Shown here piece by piece: positions 8,490 through 16,233 of a DNA stretch of 64,000 nt. Under the pieces are notes generated by a model. It worked only from the letters and a program-made list of their open reading frames with translations, was not told where the DNA came from and did not search any database. Source of the stretch: Stenotrophomonas rhizophila (GTDB lineage: Bacteria; Pseudomonadota; Gammaproteobacteria; Xanthomonadales; Xanthomonadaceae). The translations under genes and the position numbers were made by a program. Every line of letters starts with the position of its first letter. The first letter of the stretch is position 1. The stretch lies in assembly GCF_020857975.1 (NCBI RefSeq), contig NZ_JACWUO010000003.1:1-64000 (forward strand), given 5' to 3'.

Positions 8490-10691
8490 CTACCAGCTCA
8501 CGGAAAGACTGGCCGACACGGTGCGGCCGGGGTTGGTGAAGCGGTCGATCACCGCGCTGTTGGTGGCCAGCGCCGTGGTGATCGCCGAGTAGTCGATGTA
8601 GCGGCGGTCGCCGAGGTTGAACACGCCCACGTTGACCTTGGCCCCGGGCGCGAAGTCCCAGTGCGCCATCAGGTCCAGTACGCCATAGCCGGCCGGCGCG
8701 AACGGCGGGCTGATGCCGATGGCCGGCGGCAGGCGGTCCTTGCGCCTGGCGAAGGTCCCGGCCAGTTCCACGCCCCAGCTGTCGCGGTCGAAGGCGATGC
8801 CCACGGTGCCGCGCAGCGGATCGATAGATTCCAGCGGCACGTCTTCGGTCTTGTTCTGGCCGCGCGACCAGGCCACCGAGCTGTTCACCGACCAGCCCTG
8901 CAGCGCGCTGCTGATCTGGCCGAAGTCGACCCCGGCCTTCAGCTCGGCACCGTAGATTTCCGCATCGGCCACGTTCTGCGACTGGAACACGATCAGGCCT
9001 TGGCTGTTGGTGCCGACCTGGCGCTGGGACTCGATGAAGTCCTGGTAGTCGTTGTAGTAACCGCTCAGGCTCACATAGGCCGCCGGGGCGATGAAGCGCA
9101 CGCCCAGTTCCAGCCCATCGCTGGTTTCCGGCTTCAGGTCCGGGTTGGGAATGGCGGTGTAGCCGAACATCACGTTGGTGAAGCCCAGGTTGACATCGTT
9201 GTACGGCGGCGAGCGGAAGCCATGGGCGTAGCCGGCGAACAGCGACCACTGGTCGGCGAAGCGCCAGACCATGCCCAGCTTGGGCGACACGCTGGTCTTG
9301 GTCAGGTTCGACACGGCCACGCCGGGGTTGTCGGCGGCGAAGATGGCGTCCACGTCCGGGCGCAGTTCGTAGTGGTCCACGCGCACCCCCGGCACCAGCG
9401 AGAAGCGGCCGTCGGCCAGGCGCATTTCATCCTGCGCGTACAGGCCCAGCTCGGTGGTCTTGCTGACCGGGAAATCGCGCACCGGGAACGCATCGGGCAG
9501 GATCGTGCTGCTGACCTGGCCGTTGGCCAGCACCTGGTAGCCATCGCGCTTCTGCCGCGTTTCGGTCCAGGTGCCATCCACGCCGTAGGTGAGCGCATGC
9601 TCGACCGTACCGGTCTGCAACGCCTTGTGGAACGCGGCCTGCAGGCCGTATACGCGCTGGTCGAAGTTGAACTGGCGGTGGCGGGTGCTGCGGTTGGCGC
9701 GGCTTTCATCGGTGCGCTGGGTGGTTTCGCTGTCCTGGCGGTACAACTGCCAGGACAGGCTGTCGGCCAGGCCGAGGCCGACCTCGTCCATCTCGTGGGC
9801 CAGCGACACCCGTGCGCGGGTCTGGTGGTCGCGCGCCTTCATGCCGGTGGTGGTGGTGTGGTCGATCGCTGACAGCACATCGGTGTCCACGCTGTCTTCG
9901 TTGCCTTCCACGGTCAGGCGCAAACGCTGGGTATCGCTGGGCGCATAGACCAGTTTGCCCAGTACGCTGCGGCCGTCGCGGTCCTGCGGGTTGGCGGCAG
10001 TACGGGTGCGGTCCTGGCTGCGCACATCGCCGTGGCTGGCTGTTTCCTGGCCCTGGCGGTGGTTGAGGTTGACCATGCCGCTCCAGCGGTCGCCGCCGAA
10101 GGCGGTAGTGACGCTGCCGAGCAGGCCTTGCCACTGCCCGTCATAACCAAACTTCAGCCCGACGTAGCTGTTTTTCCCGTCCTTCAGGTAGTCGGCCGGG
10201 TCCTTGGTGACGAAGGCGACCACGCCGCCGAGCGCGTCGGAGCCGTACAGGGCGCTGGCCGGGCCACGCACGATCTCGACCTGCTTGAGCGTTTCCAGGT
10301 CGGTGAAGTTGCGGTTGGCGTCGGAGAAGCTGCCGATGGCAAAGGCCTTGGGCATGGCGATGCCGTCGGTCTGGATCAGCACGCGGTTGCCGTCCAGGCC
10401 GCGGATACGGAAGCCGCCCAGGCCGAACCGGGCCGGGCTGCTGGTCACCGAGATGCCCGGCTCGTAGCGGACCAGATCCTTGATGCTGTGCACCAGCCGG
10501 TTGTCGAGCTGCTCGCGGTCGATCACATCGACGGTGGCGGCCACATCGCTCAGCCCACGCTCGGTGCGGGTGGCGGTGACCTGCACCCGGTCGAACTGGC
10601 GCGCGTCGGGGGCGGCATCGGCGGCGGCATGCGCGGCCATCGGCAGCGCCAGCCACAAGGCGGCGCTCAGGGCATCGGGACGGATCTTCAT
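8490..10691 (-). CDS. TonB-dependent hemoglobin/heme outer-membrane receptor
   Basis: A 733-residue outer-membrane receptor that would import heme or heme from host proteins using TonB energy. It has a signal peptide (about 1-24), a TonB-box-like segment followed by a plug domain (roughly 35-150, with VIDREQLDNRL and GNRVLIQTDGI), and a 22-strand-type barrel ending in an aromatic residue (VSASLSVSW). The plug features match the TonB hemoglobin/transferrin/lactoferrin receptor family. The start at 10691 opens into the signal peptide. It lies downstream of hemP and its Fur-box promoter and upstream of two accessory genes. Confidence 0.92.
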   Translation of the reverse strand: MKIRPDALSAALWLALPMAAHAAADAAPDARQFDRVQVTATRTERGLSDVAATVDVIDREQLDNRLVHSIKDLVRYEPGISVTSSPARFGLGGFRIRGLDGNRVLIQTDGIAMPKAFAIGSFSDANRNFTDLETLKQVEIVRGPASALYGSDALGGVVAFVTKDPADYLKDGKNSYVGLKFGYDGQWQGLLGSVTTAFGGDRWSGMVNLNHRQGQETASHGDVRSQDRTRTAANPQDRDGRSVLGKLVYAPSDTQRLRLTVEGNEDSVDTDVLSAIDHTTTTGMKARDHQTRARVSLAHEMDEVGLGLADSLSWQLYRQDSETTQRTDESRANRSTRHRQFNFDQRVYGLQAAFHKALQTGTVEHALTYGVDGTWTETRQKRDGYQVLANGQVSSTILPDAFPVRDFPVSKTTELGLYAQDEMRLADGRFSLVPGVRVDHYELRPDVDAIFAADNPGVAVSNLTKTSVSPKLGMVWRFADQWSLFAGYAHGFRSPPYNDVNLGFTNVMFGYTAIPNPDLKPETSDGLELGVRFIAPAAYVSLSGYYNDYQDFIESQRQVGTNSQGLIVFQSQNVADAEIYGAELKAGVDFGQISSALQGWSVNSSVAWSRGQNKTEDVPLESIDPLRGTVGIAFDRDSWGVELAGTFARRKDRLPPAIGISPPFAPAGYGVLDLMAHWDFAPGAKVNVGVFNLGDRRYIDYSAITTALATNSAVIDRFTNPGRTVSASLSVSW

Positions 10692-10863
10692 GGGCGTGGC
10701 AGGCATCGGCGGTAGCGAAAGAGACCCCCGACCGACGCCAGCGGCCGCAGCCACTGGCGAAGCATCGAGGGGGAGAGAGCAGGAACAACGGCATGCCCGG
10801 GACGGCAGGCGATCGCGCGGCCGCGGCGCGGCCGGACCTGGAGCAGCCGGCCGGCGGCCGGCA

Positions 10864-11064
10864 CTACTTGGTCAGAATGAGCTTGTCGTTGCTGGTATGA
10901 CGCAGGCGGTAGAAGCGATCGCCGTGCTGGATCAGGATTTCGCGGCGGCCCTTGAGCAGGGCTTCGCTGTCGATCACTTCTTCCGGCGGCACCACGCGCA
11001 CCGGGCGGTCGCGCAGAGTGAGCGTTTCGGGGCGCAGCAGTACAGCAGCTTGAGTGTTCATCAT
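10864..11064 (-). CDS. hemP: Hemin uptake protein HemP
   Basis: A 66-residue protein whose C-terminal half (LLKGRREILIQHGD then FYRLRHTSNDKLILTK) is the HemP family signature. HemP-type proteins sit ahead of heme receptor genes and in some species are needed for their expression. The N-terminal part is family-variable. It is the first gene of the operon, about 30 bases downstream of a promoter overlapped by a near-perfect Fur box. Confidence 0.93.
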   Translation of the reverse strand: MMNTQAAVLLRPETLTLRDRPVRVVPPEEVIDSEALLKGRREILIQHGDRFYRLRHTSNDKLILTK

Positions 11065-11093
11065 CGTCTGGACTCGTGCGAGGGACGAGTCAA

Positions 11094-11121
11094 ATGATAA
11101 TGATTCTCAGTTCACAATCAA
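11094..11121 (-). promoter_or_regulatory. hemP promoter
   Basis: On the minus strand, TTGATT (complement of 11116-11121) and TATCAT (complement of 11094-11099) are separated by 16 bases, a plausible -35/-10 pair about 30 bases ahead of hemP. The surrounding 11090-11200 segment is strikingly AT-rich for this genome. Confidence 0.6.
11095..11109. promoter_or_regulatory. Fur box upstream of hemP
   Basis: TGATAATGATTCTCA matches the 7-1-7 Fur consensus TGATAATNATTATCA at 14 of 15 positions and overlaps the predicted hemP -10 element. This predicts iron-dependent repression of the whole heme operon. Confidence 0.85.
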
Positions 11122-11217
11122 CAATCATTCGCAAATTGGCTGATGGAATTGATGATTGTTTTCTATTTTTCAATAGATTTTATCTATCAATAAGACGAAC
11201 CGGCCGGACCCATGGGG

Positions 11218-11242
11218 GTAGTGCCGGCCGCTGGCCGGCTCC
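11218..11242. repeat. SMAG-type REP palindrome
   Basis: GTAGTGCCGGCC and GCTGGCCGGCTCC form the most common version of the repeat in this window. It lies between the hemP promoter region and the 3' end of the aldo/keto reductase gene. Confidence 0.75.
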
Positions 11243-11287
11243 CCGGAAAACCGATCAACGCGCGCAAGGCGGGGGCAGCGCCCCGCA

Positions 11288-12253
11288 TTACGCGAACGCC
11301 GCCTCCACCCGCTCCCAACCCGCCGCGTCGACCTGCAGGTCCAGCGCACCGAGGTTCTCCTCCAGCTGGCCGACCCTGCTGGCACCCAGGATCACGCTGG
11401 ACACGTTCGGGTTGCGCAGGCACCAGGCAATGGCCAGCTGCGCCGGCGAGCAACCCAGCTCGGCGGCCACGGCGGTGTAGCGGCGCACCTTGTCCAGGCG
11501 CTGCGCGGCCGGCTCGCCCAGCACCAGCTCCTTGAGCCAGCCCAGCTGCTGCTGGCCCAGCCGCGACTGCGCGTCCACCCCGGCGTTGTACTTGCCGGTC
11601 AGCAGGCCCGAGGCCAGCGGCGACCAGACCGTGGTGCCCAGGCCCGGGTCGGCATACAGGGGGGCGTATTCGCGCTCCACCCGTTCCCGGTGCAGCAGGT
11701 TGTATTGCGGCTGCTCCATCGAGGGCAGGTGCAGGTGCCCGGCGCGGGCGATGGCGACCGCCTCCTGGATCTGCGCGGCCGACCACTCCGAGGTGCCCCA
11801 GTACAGCACCTTGCCCTGGCGGATCAGGGTGTCCATGGCCAGCACGGTCTCGGCGATCGGGGTATCCGGGTCCGGGCGGTGGCAGTAGTACAAGTCCAGG
11901 TAGTCCACCCGCAGGCGCCTGAGCGCGGCGTGGCAGGCGTCGGTGACATGCTTGCGCGACAGGCCGTGCTGGGTCGGGCGCGGGTCGTCGACCGCGCCGA
12001 AGAACACCTTGCTGGACACGCAGAAGCCATCGCGGGGCAGGCGCAGGTCGGCGATCACATCGCCCATCACCTGCTCGGCGCGGCCGCGGGCGTAGCCTTC
12101 GGCATTGTCGAAGAAGTTGATGCCGTGGTCCCAGGCGCTGGCCACCAGGTTGCGCGCCTCGTCGCGGCCGATCTGGTCGCCGAAGGTGACCCAGGCGCCA
12201 AAAGACAAGGCCGACAGCTTCAGGCCGGTGTGGCCAAGACGGCGGTACTGCAT
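11288..12253 (-). CDS. Aldo/keto reductase (YghZ / Kv-beta-like)
   Basis: A 321-residue NADPH-dependent oxidoreductase with a TIM-barrel fold. The AKR tetrad is visible: Asp and Tyr in NAEGYARG, Lys in SSKVFFG and His in YYCHRPDP. The Kv-beta/YghZ-like subgroup is suggested by WGTSEWSA and the C-terminal coenzyme segment ending near GASRVGQLEENL. The start at 12253 (MQYRRLGHTGLKLS) is the family's normal N-terminus; the much longer open frame upstream is antisense to nupC. It likely reduces reactive aldehydes such as methylglyoxal, though the substrate is not proven. Confidence 0.9.
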   Translation of the reverse strand: MQYRRLGHTGLKLSALSFGAWVTFGDQIGRDEARNLVASAWDHGINFFDNAEGYARGRAEQVMGDVIADLRLPRDGFCVSSKVFFGAVDDPRPTQHGLSRKHVTDACHAALRRLRVDYLDLYYCHRPDPDTPIAETVLAMDTLIRQGKVLYWGTSEWSAAQIQEAVAIARAGHLHLPSMEQPQYNLLHRERVEREYAPLYADPGLGTTVWSPLASGLLTGKYNAGVDAQSRLGQQQLGWLKELVLGEPAAQRLDKVRRYTAVAAELGCSPAQLAIAWCLRNPNVSSVILGASRVGQLEENLGALDLQVDAAGWERVEAAFA

Positions 12254-12445
12254 GCGATTCTCCGTGTTGCGGGCCCGCATCCGGGCAGGAACGATTCGCA
12301 TCCAGTGTAGCCCTGCACGGCCCCAAACCCTTGTGGATACTTGCCCGATCACGGTCGATCGGCCCGTGGACGCCGCTTTTCCTTGCTCCGCCCCGGCCAC
12401 CGCTATAGGCTTCCCGTTTTTCGCCGCACCCCCAAGGGAAGTCTC

Positions 12446-13744
12446 ATGGTCGAAGGTTTGGGCAGGATTGGCTTCGGCCTGTTCGGGTTGGCGGTGCTGA
12501 TCGGCATCGCCTGGCTGTTCTCGAACAACAAGCGTGCCGTGGACTGGCGCCTGGTGGTAACCGGTATCACCCTGCAGATCGCCTTTGCGGCGGTGGTGCT
12601 GCTGGTGCCAGGTGGCCGGGAGGTGTTCGATGCGCTGGGCAAGGGCTTCGTCAAGGTGCTGGAGTTCGTCAATGCCGGCTCGGGCTTCATTTTCGGCAGC
12701 CTGATGGACACCAAGCAGTTCGGCTTCATCTTCGCCTTCCAGGTGCTGCCGACCATCATCTTCTTCTCGGCGCTGATGGGGGTGATGTACCACCTCAACG
12801 TGATGCAGGCGATCGTGCGCGGCATGGCCTGGGCGATCACCAAGGTGATGCGCGTGTCCGGCGCGGAGACCACCAGCGTCTGCGCCAGCGTCTTCATCGG
12901 CCAGACCGAGGCGCCGCTGACGGTGCGCCCGTACATCGCCAAGATGACCGAGTCCGAGCTGATCACCATGATGATCGGCGGCATGGCCCACATCGCCGGC
13001 GGCGTGCTGGCCGCCTACGTGGGCCTGCTCGGTGCCGGCGACCCGGTCGAGCAGGCGTTCTACGCCAAGCACCTGCTGGCCGCCAGCATCATGGCCGCCC
13101 CGGCGACCCTGGTGGTGGCCAAGCTGCTGGTGCCCGAGACCGGCACCCCGCTGACCCGCGGCACGGTCAAGATGGAAGTGGAGAAGACCTCCAGCAACAT
13201 CATCGACGCGGCCGCGGCCGGCGCCGGCGACGGCCTCAAGCTGGCGCTGAACATCGGCGCGATGCTGCTGGCCTTCATCGCGCTGATCGCCCTGGTCAAC
13301 GCCCCGCTGACCTGGCTGGGCGAAGTGAGCGGGCTGCAGGCCAGGCTCGGCCACCCGATCGACCTGGCCAGCATCTTCGGCTACGTGCTGGCCCCGATCG
13401 CCTGGGTGATCGGCACCCCATGGGCCGATGCCACCACGGTGGGCTCGCTGATCGGCCAGAAGGTGGTCATCAACGAGTTCGTGGCCTATACGGAGCTGTC
13501 CAAGATCATCAACGGCCAGGTACCGGGCGTGAGCCTGTCGGCCGAAGGCCGCCTGATCGCCACCTACGCCCTGTGCGGGTTCGCCAATTTCAGCTCGATC
13601 GCCATCCAGATCGGTGGTATTGGTGGGCTGGCCCCGGAACGTCGCCACGATCTGGCCAGGTTCGGCCTGCGCGCGGTGCTGGGCGGTACCATCGCCACCT
13701 TCATGACGGCGACCATCGCCGGCGTGCTGACGCATTTCAGCTGA
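12446..13744 (+). CDS. nupC: Concentrative nucleoside transporter (NupC/CNT family)
   Basis: A 432-residue inner-membrane cation/nucleoside symporter. It has about ten hydrophobic segments and the family motifs GQTEAPL, the long SVFIG-containing segment, and EFVAYTEL with GFANFSSIAIQIGG near the C terminus, which form the nucleoside site. The start at 12446 begins the first transmembrane helix. The next gene, only 26 bases downstream, encodes a ribokinase-type sugar kinase, so the pair likely imports nucleosides and recycles their ribose. Confidence 0.93.
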   Translation: MVEGLGRIGFGLFGLAVLIGIAWLFSNNKRAVDWRLVVTGITLQIAFAAVVLLVPGGREVFDALGKGFVKVLEFVNAGSGFIFGSLMDTKQFGFIFAFQVLPTIIFFSALMGVMYHLNVMQAIVRGMAWAITKVMRVSGAETTSVCASVFIGQTEAPLTVRPYIAKMTESELITMMIGGMAHIAGGVLAAYVGLLGAGDPVEQAFYAKHLLAASIMAAPATLVVAKLLVPETGTPLTRGTVKMEVEKTSSNIIDAAAAGAGDGLKLALNIGAMLLAFIALIALVNAPLTWLGEVSGLQARLGHPIDLASIFGYVLAPIAWVIGTPWADATTVGSLIGQKVVINEFVAYTELSKIINGQVPGVSLSAEGRLIATYALCGFANFSSIAIQIGGIGGLAPERRHDLARFGLRAVLGGTIATFMTATIAGVLTHFS

Positions 13745-13770
13745 TATCCGTTCTTCGAGAAACAGTCTTT

Positions 13771-14736
13771 ATGAGTAGCAGTGTCGTGGTCGTCGGTTCC
13801 TTCAACGTGGATCATGTCTGGCGTTGCGAGTCGCTCCCCGCCCCGGGTGCGACCATCGCCGGGCGCTACAGCACCGGTCCCGGCGGCAAGGGTTTCAACC
13901 AGGCCGTGGCGGCCCGCCGCGCCGGCGCGCCGACCACCTTCGTCTGCGCGCTGGGCGATGACCCGGGCGGTGCGATGGCCCGCGGCCTGGCCGCGCAGGA
14001 CGGCTTCGCGCTGGCTGCCGAAGCCAGCACCGAGCCGACCGGCACCGGCGGCATCTACGTGGACAGCCGTGGGCGCAACACCATCGTGATCGGCCCCGGC
14101 GCGAATGCTGCGTTGAGCGTGGACTTCGTCCAGGCCCAGCGCGCGCTGCTGGCCGGTGCCAAGGTGGTGCTGGCGCAGTTGGAGTCGCCGGTGGAAACCA
14201 TCGAAGCGGCACTGGCACTGGCCCGCCAGGCCGGTGTCACCACCGTGCTCAACGCCGCCCCGGCCGACGCGCCCTCCAGCATCGGCCTGCTCAAGCTGGC
14301 CGACGTGCTGACCCCGAACGAAACCGAGTTCGCCGCCCTGCTCGGCCGCCATGTCGGCGAACGCGTGGACGCCGACGACGTGGCCGCCCTGGACGGCGCC
14401 AGCCTGCACGCGCTGTGCCGCAAGCTGGTCGGCAATGGCACGGTGGTGGTGACCCTGGGGTCGGTCGGCGTGTTTGTCTCCCATGCCGAAGAAAACCTGC
14501 GCGGCGATGCACAGCCGTACTACCGGGTCGGTGCCGAACAGGTGCAGGTGCTGGACACCACCGGCGCCGGCGATGCGTTCAACGGCGCGCTGTGCGCGTC
14601 GATCGCCCAGGACGGCGAGGCGGCATTCATCCGTCACGTGCGCTTTGCCAACCAGTTCGCCGGCCGCTCCACCGAGAAGGAAGGCGCCGCCGTGGCGATG
14701 CCGCACTTCACCCCGGATGATGCCGAGAACAAGTAA
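13771..14736 (+). CDS. rbsK: Ribokinase (PfkB family)
   Basis: A 321-residue cytoplasmic sugar kinase that would phosphorylate ribose at O5. Features in order: the N-terminal substrate segment GSFNVD, the GPGGKGFNQAVA motif, TPNETE, and the ATP-site block DTTGAGDAFNGAL with the catalytic Asp. Length fits the family. It is cotranscribed with the nucleoside transporter upstream and followed by a strong terminator. A nucleoside kinase role is possible, as PfkB members overlap in specificity. Confidence 0.88.
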   Translation: MSSSVVVVGSFNVDHVWRCESLPAPGATIAGRYSTGPGGKGFNQAVAARRAGAPTTFVCALGDDPGGAMARGLAAQDGFALAAEASTEPTGTGGIYVDSRGRNTIVIGPGANAALSVDFVQAQRALLAGAKVVLAQLESPVETIEAALALARQAGVTTVLNAAPADAPSSIGLLKLADVLTPNETEFAALLGRHVGERVDADDVAALDGASLHALCRKLVGNGTVVVTLGSVGVFVSHAEENLRGDAQPYYRVGAEQVQVLDTTGAGDAFNGALCASIAQDGEAAFIRHVRFANQFAGRSTEKEGAAVAMPHFTPDDAENK

Positions 14737-14761
14737 GCCTCGTCACCAATACCGATACCAT

Positions 14762-14788
14762 GGCCAGCGTTCGCGCTGGCCTTTTTTT
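14762..14788 (+). terminator. Rho-independent terminator after rbsK
   Basis: Stem GGCCAGCG / CGCTGGCC with a TTCG loop is followed directly by eight Ts. It ends the nupC-rbsK transcript. Confidence 0.92.
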
Positions 14789-14846
14789 TGGTTCTTCGCC
14801 CATGTCCGGGGCTACCGCCCAAAGGTCATGGCATTGCAGGAAAGCA

Positions 14847-14870
14847 GGTAGTGCCGGCCGCTGGCCGGAC
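14847..14870. repeat. SMAG-type REP palindrome
   Basis: GGTAGTGCCGGCC / GCTGGCCGGAC, the same family as the copy at 11218, starts the repeat-rich non-coding block that runs to 15557. Confidence 0.75.
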
Positions 14871-15143
14871 GCCGTTGCTGTGTTGCCGCTTCGCGGTTAG
14901 CTTCATAAGCGTTTCGTGCCCCTTCGGGGCGCGAGTCACTTTCTTGCTCGTGCAAGAAAGTAACCAAAGAACACGCCCCCGTCCGCTCGCCGGCGGGCGT
15001 TGCCCGCCGGTGCCCTGCGCTTCTCGCGTCATCGGGGGACGGCGCGGAACTCGCTACGCTCAGACACCCGCGCCTCTTCGCCCCCGCTGCCGCTGCGATG
15101 CTCGGCTCGCTCCAAGGGGGAGGTAGATCAAGATCACGGGCAA
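14871..15143. other. Non-coding block with nested hairpins
   Basis: No credible gene. The block holds GTGCCCC / GGGGCGC and the inverted repeat CTTTCTTGC-TCGT-GCAAGAAAG (14939-14960), then TAACCAAAGAACACGCC and further GC-rich palindromes. From memory, very similar text recurs between genes in xanthomonads and pseudomonads, so it is probably a dispersed conserved element rather than a decayed gene. Confidence 0.45.
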
Positions 15144-15150
15144 CAGCAGC

Positions 15151-15198
15151 AGCAATAGCAATAGCAATAGCAATAGCAATAGCAATAGCAATAGCAAT
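15151..15198. repeat. Hexanucleotide tandem repeat (AGCAAT)x8
   Basis: Eight perfect tandem AGCAAT units, preceded by CAGCAGC. They are bracketed by the inverted pair GGTAGAT (15122-15128) and ATCTACC (15197-15203), the GTAG/CTAC ends seen on SMAG repeats. A simple repeat like this is prone to slipped-strand length change; no gene reads through it convincingly. Confidence 0.9.
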
Positions 15199-15243
15199 CT
15201 ACCAATGGTCGGATTCATGCTGCCCATTCGCCTGCCATCCGCA

Positions 15244-15270
15244 GGTAGTTCCGACCCGTGGTCGGATGCC
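15244..15270. repeat. SMAG-type REP palindrome
   Basis: GGTAGTTCCGACCCGTGGTCGGATGCC, a diverged GTAG-headed palindrome. Confidence 0.6.
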
Positions 15271-15343
15271 GTTCCTTGGGTGTGGCGCTACCAGAGCGTG
15301 GCTCGGACCTATGCTTTCCCATGCGCACCGGCCATGTGTGGAG

Positions 15344-15447
15344 GGTTGGCGTGGGTGGGTTGGCGGGACTGTCGAAAACATGGATGTTTTCGCCAAGCCC
15401 CCACGGATGGGTTCACGGCGTGTCCCGCCAACCCACCCGCGCCAGCC
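15344..15447. repeat. Long stem-loop element (26-bp arms with nested hairpin)
   Basis: Arms at 15344-15369 and 15422-15447 match at 24 of 26 positions when one is reverse-complemented. The loop contains a second hairpin, CGAAAACA-TGGA-TGTTTTCG at 15373-15392. A truncated relative of the right arm is at 81-111. No open frame is convincing. It appears to be a dispersed non-coding element, possibly a mobile palindrome. Confidence 0.75.
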
Positions 15448-15557
15448 CAATCAGCGCATACGTCGGTCATTGCCGTTGATCTGAGGCTTTAGTGTGTAGC
15501 TGACTTCCCGTAAATCGGCGAAGAACCTTTTTTGGATGCATCGTCGTGTCCGGCCGG

Positions 15558-16214
15558 TCAGCCACTTGGCCTACGCGGCATCGGCACCGATCGGGCGATC
15601 CACAGCGCCAGCACCCCGAGCAGCAGTCCAGCAAGCACATCCAGCAGATCGTGCTGCCAGGTGGTCAGGGTCGACAGCAGGATCAGGCCACAGGCGCCAT
15701 GCCACAGCCAGCGCAATGGCACCGCAGTGGCCTGCAACCCGCCCAGCCATGCCTGCCATACCAGCACCAGTACGGCGGCATGCAGCGACGGGGCCATGTT
15801 GAACGGCGCCTCGAACGCCCGCAGTTGTGCGAACAACAGCCCGCTGGCGCCCTCCGGCTCCGGCACTGCCCGGATATTGCCGGTCGGCCAGCACACGAAG
15901 GCGACCATGCAGACGGCCTGCACAAGGGCAATGGCAAGCGCATGGCGGCGCAGTGCCGATCGGGTCGGGCAGATGAAGAAGGTCAGCGGGTAAAGCAGGT
16001 TCAGCGCCAGGTAGGGCCAGATCGTCCACGCCCAGAACGGGACCGCGTCGTCCCAGCGACCATGCAGGCTGTAGGTCTGGGCCTGGCTGGCGGCCCATTG
16101 GTTGGTCCAGCTGTAGCCGTGGATGAACATCGCGCCGAGCAGCAGCATCCACAGCATGGCCTCGCGCCAGGGCGGCTGGGGGACCGGAGCGTTGGCAATA
16201 GAGGGTTCAGGCAC
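15558..16214 (-). CDS. PAP2-family membrane phosphatase
   Basis: A 218-residue membrane protein with about six hydrophobic segments. The PAP2 active-site motifs are PSLHA (142-146, His145) and Ser181-Thr-Leu-Thr-Thr-Trp-Gln-His188 with Asp192; the first, Lys/Arg-containing motif of classical members is not obvious. This pattern resembles the inositol phosphorylceramide synthase-like branch (PAP2_3). It probably acts on lipid phosphates or phosphate-linked head groups at the outer face of the inner membrane. It is divergent from the YcaO cluster, about 20 bases separating the two starts at their closest. Confidence 0.82.
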   Translation of the reverse strand: MPEPSIANAPVPQPPWREAMLWMLLLGAMFIHGYSWTNQWAASQAQTYSLHGRWDDAVPFWAWTIWPYLALNLLYPLTFFICPTRSALRRHALAIALVQAVCMVAFVCWPTGNIRAVPEPEGASGLLFAQLRAFEAPFNMAPSLHAAVLVLVWQAWLGGLQATAVPLRWLWHGACGLILLSTLTTWQHDLLDVLAGLLLGVLALWIARSVPMPRRPSG

Positions 16215-16233
16215 GCGCGCACCGTAGCAGAAC

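Noticed and set aside
15151-15198. CRISPR-like array
   Set aside because: Units are six bases, perfectly tandem, with no spacers.
15098-15484. 128-codon frame through the AGCAAT repeat
   Set aside because: Gives an Ala-Ile repeat from the microsatellite and passes through the palindromic element; no support as a protein.
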